A DNA stretch of 64,000 bases from Streptococcus uberis. Its GTDB lineage: Bacteria > Bacillota > Bacilli > Lactobacillales > Streptococcaceae. The notes under the pieces were generated by a model that was not told the DNA's origin, did no database searches, and was given only the letters and a program-made list of their open reading frames with translations. How positions within the stretch are numbered: position 1 is the first letter of the stretch; each line of letters starts with the position of its first letter. Both the position numbers and the translations under genes were made by a program. This document shows, piece by piece, positions 58,540-64,000 of the stretch. The DNA is taken from contig NZ_JRQN01000003.1 of assembly GCF_000785785.1 (NCBI RefSeq), positions 1-64,000 on the forward strand, read 5' to 3'.

Positions 58540-59865
58540 TTATTGCTTAATCATCCTTTTAGGGAGTGTCAAAGTAAAAACACTACCACTTCCAAGCCGA
58601 CTCGAAACACTAACTGTACCAGATAATAATTGACTGAGTTCTTTCACAATAGAAAGCCCTAATCCAGTTCCACCACTTTGTCGGCTTCGTCCTTTATTAA
58701 CACGATAAAACCGTTCAAAAATGCGTTCAATTTCTAATTGACTAATTCCTATCCCTGTATCTTTTACACTTATTGTAATCGTATCAGCTAATTCTCTAGT
58801 GACTAAAACAATATCTCCGCCATCCTCGGTATAACGAATGGCATTTGACAAAAGATTTAATATTATTTGAGATAAGAGGTATTTATCTGAAACGATGATG
58901 ACCGGAGCCTTTAAATCAAAATGTAATGTTAAGTGTTTTTGTTGAAGTTGATGCTTTAAGCTATTGCCAATATATTGAAGAAATTCAGTTAAGTTAATTT
59001 CTGTCTTTTGTAACTGTGTTTTCTTAACCTTCGAAAGTGTCAGCATATGTTCTACAATATGTTCTAAGCGCAAGCTTTCATTATAAATAATATCTAGAAA
59101 TTCATTTTTCAGGGTCGCCTCATCTTCAGACATTGATTTTATTGTCTCAGCAAAGCCTTTAATTGAGGTAACCGGCGTCCTTAATTCATGTGACGCATTA
59201 GAAATGAAATCCATATTCAATTTTTCATAGGCTCTTATCGTTGTTAAATCATAGAGTAAAACAAGAATTTGGTCTGTTATCTTATCCTCATTCACAATAG
59301 GCACTGCAGTCACTTCCAAAATAAGATCACCCTCATGAAATCCTCTTAACTCTTTTTTTATGGTCTCCTTACTGTCAAAGGTTTGTTTGACAAGTGCTTT
59401 AATATCCATACGACTAATGTCATCTAAATTTTTATAACGAGGCTTAGTATCCGGAAAATAGTTAGGCAAGGAGTGACTGTGAATGAGAATTTCTTGCTTC
59501 CGATTAACTAAAAACATCCCCATGGTGAGGTGTGATAGCAGAGCTTGTAAGTTATCTGACATGGTCTTGATATTAATTTCTTGCTCTTGACTAGCCTTAC
59601 GAAAACTCACTAACAAATGCGTCAACTCTTGAATATCTTTATCTTTGGATGAATTAAAATAGTTGACCGTCTGTGAATGATCAATCAGATCTCTTAGGTC
59701 TTTATGACAATCATATAATTTTTTAAAAAAAAACAATAGCAGTAAACAAAAGACACCTGCCATACTGGACCAAACCGTTTTATTTCCAAAATTAAGGGCG
59801 ATAAGCAAGTTAGTCAGTAATAATAAAGTACAAGTTATGACCAGACTGTTAAGCCATTTTTTCAT
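58540..59865 (-). CDS. pnpS: PhoR-like sensor histidine kinase PnpS
   Basis: A 441-residue membrane kinase with two N-terminal helices (about 8-26 and 33-48) and a very short loop, typical of PhoR/VicK-type sensors that read the state of a transporter. A PAS-like region (about 110-210) follows, then the H-box FISNASHELRTPVTSIKG with His 226, and a HATPase domain with N-box NLLSNAIRYT, DTGIGIS and GTGLGLSIV. The start overlaps the pnpR stop by 17 nt. It is expected to phosphorylate PnpR on phosphate starvation. Confidence 0.88.
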   Translation of the reverse strand: MKKWLNSLVITCTLLLLTNLLIALNFGNKTVWSSMAGVFCLLLLFFFKKLYDCHKDLRDLIDHSQTVNYFNSSKDKDIQELTHLLVSFRKASQEQEINIKTMSDNLQALLSHLTMGMFLVNRKQEILIHSHSLPNYFPDTKPRYKNLDDISRMDIKALVKQTFDSKETIKKELRGFHEGDLILEVTAVPIVNEDKITDQILVLLYDLTTIRAYEKLNMDFISNASHELRTPVTSIKGFAETIKSMSEDEATLKNEFLDIIYNESLRLEHIVEHMLTLSKVKKTQLQKTEINLTEFLQYIGNSLKHQLQQKHLTLHFDLKAPVIIVSDKYLLSQIILNLLSNAIRYTEDGGDIVLVTRELADTITISVKDTGIGISQLEIERIFERFYRVNKGRSRQSGGTGLGLSIVKELSQLLSGTVSVSSRLGSGSVFTLTLPKRMIKQ

Positions 59866-60574
59866 CCTTTATCTCCTTGAACTTATAACCGTAGCCTCTG
59901 ATTGTTTTGATATATTGAGGATTTTTGGGGTCATCTTCAATTTTTTCACGTAGTTTTCCAATATGAACATCGACTAAACGTGTTTCCTGACCAAAATCAT
60001 ATCCCCATATTCTTTCGAGCAGTCTTTCTCTTGTCAAAGTCATATTAGGGTGTTTAATTAAATAAAGCAGTAACTCATACTCTTTAGGCGTCAAATTAAG
60101 TGTGTCCTGCCCTTTATAGACTTCATGGCGATCAGGAAAAACACGTAAGCCATTGACCAGCCATTGCTCGTCACTCAAGTCATTATCGTCATCAGTGCTA
60201 TTATTTTTATCTGTTCGGCGAAGAATAGCTTTAACACGTGCAACTAACTCTCTAGGGCTGAATGGTTTCGTTAAATAATCATCTGCCCCCAACTCTAGTG
60301 CCAATACCTTATCAAATTCATCACCCTTGGCAGATACCATCATTATTGGTGTAGTTAGGCCTTTTGCTCTAATACGCTTACAGACTTCTATGCCATCTAA
60401 TTGCGGTAACATAATGTCCAATAGAATAAAATCAAAATGCTCAGTTTCAGCTAATTTTAGCGCTGTCCTACCATCACCGACCAACTCTGTTTCATAGCCT
60501 TCTTTAGTTAAATGATAATCTAATAGTCGAAGGATATGTTCTTCATCATCTACCAGTAAAACGTGTTTTTTCAT
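59849..60574 (-). CDS. pnpR: OmpR/PhoB-family response regulator PnpR
   Basis: A 241-residue regulator. The receiver has the acidic pair D9/D10, the phosphoacceptor D53 in LLDIMLP and the KPFS lysine. The C-terminal winged helix contains LTPKEYELLLYLIKHP and ERIWGYDFGQETRLVDVHIGKLR-type segments. Position upstream of pnpS and pst identifies it as the phosphate regulator, the streptococcal counterpart of PhoB/PhoP. AGGAG precedes the ATG. Confidence 0.9.
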   Translation of the reverse strand: MKKHVLLVDDEEHILRLLDYHLTKEGYETELVGDGRTALKLAETEHFDFILLDIMLPQLDGIEVCKRIRAKGLTTPIMMVSAKGDEFDKVLALELGADDYLTKPFSPRELVARVKAILRRTDKNNSTDDDNDLSDEQWLVNGLRVFPDRHEVYKGQDTLNLTPKEYELLLYLIKHPNMTLTRERLLERIWGYDFGQETRLVDVHIGKLREKIEDDPKNPQYIKTIRGYGYKFKEIKDEKMA

Positions 60575-60594
60575 TGCTATCTCCTATGAAATTT

Positions 60595-60603
60595 ATTATA
60601 TCA
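60595..60603 (-). promoter_or_regulatory. pnpRS promoter (extended -10)
   Basis: TGATATAAT on the minus strand (TATAAT = 60595-60600), with a -35-like TTATGT 16 bp upstream. The leader is about 15-20 nt and has AGGAG. Confidence 0.6.
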
Positions 60604-60637
60604 CATTTTTCTGAAAACATAATTTCACCACAAACCT

Positions 60638-60669
60638 AAAAAAAGCAACCACGCAAGGTAGTTTGCTTT
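60638..60669 (-). terminator. Terminator of the VOC gene
   Basis: Minus-strand AAAGCAA / TTGCTTT (60663-60669 / 60642-60648) with inner ACC/GGT pairing, followed by TTTT. Confidence 0.7.
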
Positions 60670-60674
60670 GGTAT

Positions 60675-60974
60675 TTAAATGGTTAACTCAATACTGTTTC
60701 CTTCTGGATCTTGAATAACAGCTTCATAATAACCATCTCCAGTAGTTCGAGGCCCATTTTGAATAGGAAAACCATTGGCTTGCATTGCAAAAGCAAATTC
60801 ATCCACTGCTTCTTTGGAACCTAATGCAAAAGCAAGATGAGCTAAACCAAATTGATCATGATTTTGTTCTGCAAGCCCTTTTTTAGTCATAATTTCTAGG
60901 CGACTACCAGATTCAAACGTTAAAAAATAGGAATAAAAGCCCGTTTTAGGATTATGTTCAATCTTAAATTGCAT
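60675..60974 (-). CDS. VOC-family (glyoxalase/bleomycin-resistance fold) protein
   Basis: A 99-residue protein with one vicinal-oxygen-chelate module pair, shorter than glyoxalase I. FGLAHLAFALGSKEAVDEF and GPRTTGDGYYEAVIQDPEGNSIELTI give the typical beta-alpha-beta-beta-beta ends with the metal-ligand Glu near the C-terminus. The substrate is unknown. GGAGAAGTA precedes the ATG. Confidence 0.85.
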   Translation of the reverse strand: MQFKIEHNPKTGFYSYFLTFESGSRLEIMTKKGLAEQNHDQFGLAHLAFALGSKEAVDEFAFAMQANGFPIQNGPRTTGDGYYEAVIQDPEGNSIELTI

Positions 60975-61185
60975 GTTACTTCTCCTTTATGATTTTAAGA
61001 ATAGTATAAGCCTTTTCACATAAAATAACTTGTATAAAAAAATCATATCCTGATACTATTATTTGAATACTGTTTCTATAAATAAAAGAAATGACACTTT
61101 TCTTTATTCCTTCTAGCATTTATCTTTTCTTTTATTTGTAAATGATAGTATAATAGTTATATCGTAATAGAAAGTTGGTTTTAAA

Positions 61186-61341
61186 ATGGCAATTACTCAT
61201 AAAAAAAATGATAACTTAGAAAAAATGATGGCTGGTTTTGCTAGTATTCCTAGTTTTGATAAACCTATTAATGTTGACGCAGAAGGTAAGTTTATCCCTG
61301 CATCAAATGAAAAAGAACAAAAAAGAATGGATGATAACTAA
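61186..61341 (+). CDS. Small streptococcal protein (51 aa, SPJ_0845-like)
   Basis: A 51-residue reading frame that starts ATG 61186 and reads MAITHKKNDNLEKMMAG, then FASIPSFDKP and a charged C-terminus rich in Lys/Glu. It has a -10 TATAAT (61149-61154) upstream and a terminator just after the stop, which supports a real gene. It resembles the small conserved streptococcal family named SPJ_0845; function unknown. The ribosome site is weak (AAAG). Confidence 0.65.
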   Translation: MAITHKKNDNLEKMMAGFASIPSFDKPINVDAEGKFIPASNEKEQKRMDDN

Positions 61342-61356
61342 TGAAGCGTCCATTAG

Positions 61357-61381
61357 GAAGTCAAGCGACTTCTCTTTTTTT
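61357..61381 (+). terminator. Terminator of the 51-aa gene
   Basis: GAAGTC (61357-61362), loop AAGC, GACTTC (61367-61372), then TCTTTTTTT. Confidence 0.8.
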
Positions 61382-61429
61382 GCTAACATGTAGTCATCTC
61401 CATTTTATTTTTAGAAAGGGGGAGAGATA

Positions 61430-62338
61430 ATGTCCATTTTCTCATCTCTTCCACCAGACATTCTCCAATGGTCTGCCATTTTTCTTTCAATTATCATTGA
61501 AGCTTTACCCTTTGTTTTGCTAGGAACAATTCTTTCTGGTTTTATTGAAGTCTTTATCACTCCAGAAATTGTGCAACGCTATTTACCTAAACAAAAGTTT
61601 TTAAGAATTCTTTTTGGGAGCTTAATTGGCTTTGTCTTTCCTTCTTGTGAATGTGGTATTATTCCTATTATTAATCGTTTTTTGGAAAAAAAAAAAGTGC
61701 CCTCTTATACAGCCATTCCATTTTTAGCAACGGCACCAATTATTAATCCCATCGTGCTCTTTGCTACCTACTCTGCATTTGGCAACTCTTTACGCTTTTT
61801 ATTCTTGAGATTACTTGGCGCACTTATTGTGGCGCTCTTCCTAGGCATATTATTAGCCTATTTTACCGATGAGGATATTCTTAAGGAATCGGCAGAGCCT
61901 GTTCATTACCATGATTACTCACACGAGAAATGGTCTAAAAAAGTTTATTTTGCCTTAGTGCATGCCATTGATGAATTCTTCGACACTGGTCGTTATTTAG
62001 TTTTTGGAACATTGATTGCCTCTGGTATGCAAATCTTTGTTCCCACTAAAATCTTAACAAGCATTGGGCATAACCCAATTACTGCTATCCTTACGATGAT
62101 GCTTCTAGCCTTTATACTATCACTTTGTAGTGAAGCAGATGCCTTTATTGGTGCCTCATTACTGACCACCTTTGGATTTGCTCCCATATTAGCCTTTCTA
62201 TTAATTGGACCAATGGTTGATATCAAGAATCTAATGATGATGCTTAATTCGTTTAAAAAAGCCTTTATTATCCAATTCATTTCTGTTTCAGTTTCTGTGA
62301 TAATCCTATATTGTTTACTTGTGGGGGTGGTATCATGA
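61430..62338 (+). CDS. Permease of the UPF0718/YraQ (DUF318) family
   Basis: A 302-residue membrane protein with about eight helices. FPSCECGIIPIINRFLEKK (about 73-91) and the second-half LCSEADAFIGAS with FLLIGPMVDIKN match the duplicated permease signature with conserved Cys and Glu/Asp. The substrate is unknown. A purine-rich site (GGGGGAGA) precedes the ATG. It is translationally coupled to the DUF1980 gene, its usual partner (YcgR-YcgQ type). Confidence 0.85.
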   Translation: MSIFSSLPPDILQWSAIFLSIIIEALPFVLLGTILSGFIEVFITPEIVQRYLPKQKFLRILFGSLIGFVFPSCECGIIPIINRFLEKKKVPSYTAIPFLATAPIINPIVLFATYSAFGNSLRFLFLRLLGALIVALFLGILLAYFTDEDILKESAEPVHYHDYSHEKWSKKVYFALVHAIDEFFDTGRYLVFGTLIASGMQIFVPTKILTSIGHNPITAILTMMLLAFILSLCSEADAFIGASLLTTFGFAPILAFLLIGPMVDIKNLMMMLNSFKKAFIIQFISVSVSVIILYCLLVGVVS

Positions 62339-63150
62339 TTCGCTTTTTAATTTTAGCTGCTTATTTTGAATTAACCATGTACCTAGAGCTATCTGGAAAA
62401 TTGGATCAATATATCAACATTCAGTATTCTTACCTTGCCTATATTTCAATGGTTTTATCTTTTATCTTAGCTACTGTCCAACTTTATACTTGGATGAAGA
62501 ACATTAAAGTTCATAGCCATTTAACTGGGAGAATGGCAAAGCTGACTAGCCCATTTATTGTCGTCTTCCCTGTTTTGGTTGGACTTCTAATACCAACCGT
62601 CAGCTTAGATTCGACAACGGTTTCAGCTAAAGGCTATACATTCCCATTAGCTGCTGGTTCCTCAAAAAAGGGCGTCAGTGATGATGGCACAAAAGTCCAA
62701 TATCTTAAGCCAGATACCAGTTTATATTTCACCAAATCAGCTTATCAGAAAGAAATGCGTAAAGAATTGGAAAAATATAAAGGAAAACAACCTATCCATA
62801 TTAGCAGTAAGAATTATATGGAAATCATGGAATTGATCTATCTTTACCCGGATGAATTTAGCGACCGAGATATTTCCTATACTGGCTTTGTTTATAATGA
62901 ACCTGGACATACCGATCATCAATTTCTTTTTAGATTTGGCATTATTCACTGTATTGCAGACTCTGGTGTCTATGGACTATTGACGACTGGAAATAAAGTT
63001 TCATATAAAAATAACACTTGGTTAACATTAAAGGGGAACATTAAGACTGAATACAATAAAGATCTGCAACAGACTCTTCCTGTACTTCATATCAATGAGG
63101 TTCATCAAGTAAGTAAACCTGATAACCCATATGTCTATCGTATTTTTTAA
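62335..63150 (+). CDS. TIGR03943/DUF1980 family protein (YcgQ-like)
   Basis: A 271-residue protein with N-terminal membrane helices (about 1-20, 28-48 and 68-86) and an extracytoplasmic domain with DISYTGFVYNEP and RFGIIHCIADSGVYGLL, the conserved Cys-containing DUF1980 core. The ATG at 62335 overlaps the permease stop (ATGA). The two proteins form a two-part putative transporter of unknown cargo. A very strong terminator follows. Confidence 0.85.
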   Translation: MIRFLILAAYFELTMYLELSGKLDQYINIQYSYLAYISMVLSFILATVQLYTWMKNIKVHSHLTGRMAKLTSPFIVVFPVLVGLLIPTVSLDSTTVSAKGYTFPLAAGSSKKGVSDDGTKVQYLKPDTSLYFTKSAYQKEMRKELEKYKGKQPIHISSKNYMEIMELIYLYPDEFSDRDISYTGFVYNEPGHTDHQFLFRFGIIHCIADSGVYGLLTTGNKVSYKNNTWLTLKGNIKTEYNKDLQQTLPVLHINEVHQVSKPDNPYVYRIF

Positions 63151-63161
63151 TCATGCTTATT

Positions 63162-63208
63162 AAAAGGTCATCTCAAAAGATTAATATCTCTTGAGATGAC
63201 CTTTTTTG
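63162..63208 (+). terminator. Terminator after the DUF1980 gene
   Basis: A 15-bp stem AAAAGGTCATCTCAA (63162-63176) / TTGAGATGACCTTTT (63191-63205) and T-run. The rest of the 254-bp gap, to about 63336, shows no gene. Confidence 0.92.
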
Positions 63209-63336
63209 TAAACTAAGCTTTTTTCAACTGTTATAGCAGGGTCACTCCATGCCAAGTTTTTGTAATCTTAACATTGATGTCTATAAGATTTTACAAGCAG
63301 GTTTTTGATGACACTTTTACTACTCTCATTTTAAGA

Positions 63337-63370
63337 TAAAAAAACAAACTCCCCTTAATAGAAAGTTTGT
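63337..63370 (-). terminator. Terminator of the YkgJ gene
   Basis: Minus-strand ACAAACT / AGTTTGT (63364-63370 / 63344-63350) followed by TTTTTTTATC. Confidence 0.7.
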
Positions 63371-63404
63371 TTTCTTTTGCAACTTCCATCTTTTGGGGAA
63401 GTTT

Positions 63405-63902
63405 TTATAGTCTATCTTTTAATTTTTCAACAAAGAGATAGGCCGCTGGACAAATTAGAGTATTTTTTATGGTTAACTGATTGATTTGATAGATTTTTTT
63501 GCGATCAGTATGTGGAAATTCACGACACGCCTTTGGTCGAACATCATAAATACTACATAAATTATCATCTCCTAAAAAAGGACAGGGCATGGACTGAAAA
63601 ATCTTATCACCATCTTCATCAACCTGCAAAAACATATCTTCAAATACCGGCATTTTCATCCTAAAATGCTTTGAAATCCGTTGGATATCTGCTTCAGTAA
63701 ACAAGGGACCAAGTGTTCGACAACAATTAGCACATTTGGTACAGTCGATTTCCCGAAAAACTTCTTGATGAATTTCCTGAACAATTTTATCTAGGTTCTT
63801 GGGGGCTTTCTTTTTTAAGGTTGCCAAAAATTTGCGATGTTCAGCTTGTTTTTGCTGTGCCAAATTTTTATACTTTACCAAGTCTATAGGTGTTTGTGAC
63901 AT
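63405..63902 (-). CDS. YkgJ-family cysteine-cluster protein
   Basis: A 165-residue protein with the YkgJ (Fe/Zn chelate-type) cysteine pattern: CTKCANCCRTLGPLF, then CPFLGDDNLCSIYDVRPKACREFP and a final Cys in NTLICPAA. The cysteines probably bind a metal; the biological role is unknown. GAGGAGAAAAC precedes the ATG. It lies 30 nt after the partial gene at the window edge, so the two are probably co-transcribed. Confidence 0.87.
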   Translation of the reverse strand: MSQTPIDLVKYKNLAQQKQAEHRKFLATLKKKAPKNLDKIVQEIHQEVFREIDCTKCANCCRTLGPLFTEADIQRISKHFRMKMPVFEDMFLQVDEDGDKIFQSMPCPFLGDDNLCSIYDVRPKACREFPHTDRKKIYQINQLTIKNTLICPAAYLFVEKLKDRL

Positions 63903-63932
63903 GTTTTCTCCTCTAGTAGAAAGACAAGGTAA

Positions 63933-64000
63933 CTAAATGATATCACCAAGTAAGCCTTTCATGAATTCTTCCGAGTCAAATTGCCCAATATCATCAATTT
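63933..64000 (-). CDS. C-terminal end of an unidentified gene
   Basis: The last 21 codons of a minus-strand gene enter from the right edge. The frame ends IGQFDSEEFMKGLLGDII and stops at 63933. It is too short to identify. It stands just upstream of the YkgJ gene. Confidence 0.5.
   Translation of the reverse strand, partial: IDDIGQFDSEEFMKGLLGDII

Overview
The window looks like a chromosomal segment of a low-GC pyogenic-group Streptococcus (S. uberis / S. parauberis / S. pyogenes-like). The grounds are gene content (murMN-type FemAB pair, a complete streptococcal hut cluster with fhs, ftcD and fchA, a pnpRS-pst-phoU locus, lgt-hprK, DUF3270, SARP-like regulator), AT-rich DNA, strong Shine-Dalgarno sequences and short intrinsic terminators. 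The species call is inference. I see no insertion sequence, prophage, CRISPR array, tRNA or rRNA.

Layout. 0.2-4.1 kb: a P-type cation ATPase behind a yybP-ykoY (Mn2+) riboswitch, the remnant of a CDF cation transporter, and a DUF1934 protein. 4.2-9 kb: an HD phosphohydrolase, a Cof-type HAD phosphatase and the murM/murN cross-bridge ligases. 9-17.7 kb: tpiA, tuf, ftsW, ppc, pepF. 17.7-24.8 kb: an ECF S-component with a DUF4430 lipoprotein, a GH25 muramidase, a TPP riboswitch with thiT, ybaK, a YccF protein, two phosphatases, lysS. 24.9-39.6 kb: a SARP-like regulator followed by the histidine-degradation region, with hutU-ftcD-fchA-fhs-hutD-permease-hutH and hutG on the minus strand and hutI divergent. 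39.7-45.8 kb: an AlkZ-like glycosylase, an Amt-like transporter and a CzcO-like flavoprotein flanking an AdcR-type zinc box, an oligopeptide-binding lipoprotein and a PC4-like protein. 45.8-54.2 kb: two U32 proteins, DUF3270, hprK-lgt-DUF948-YtxH, PspC, sprT, tex. 54.3-60.6 kb: pnpR-pnpS, then pstS-C-A-B-phoU behind repeated PHO-box-like TTTACA motifs. 60.7-64 kb: VOC protein, two-gene permease/DUF1980 unit, YkgJ protein and the 3' end of one more gene.

Functional themes are metal homeostasis (Mn riboswitch, CDF remnant, AdcR box), histidine catabolism coupled to one-carbon metabolism (with a cre site inside the operon), phosphate sensing, vitamin uptake (TPP/ThiT and an orphan ECF S-component) and wall synthesis (MurM/N, FtsW, GH25).

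A striking property is that eight otherwise well-conserved genes (Cof phosphatase, thiT, SARP regulator, hutI, amt, U32, hprK with two shifts, pstB) carry one-base frameshifts. Nearly all are single-base losses in short homopolymers, and restoring the base gives each gene its normal family length. This looks more like sequencing or assembly indels than biological decay. It differs from the CDF remnant at 3.2-3.7 kb, which is truly degraded. Four genes (HD phosphohydrolase, GH25, tex, second U32) have a strong -10 box only 6-9 bases before the start codon and so appear to be leaderless or nearly so.
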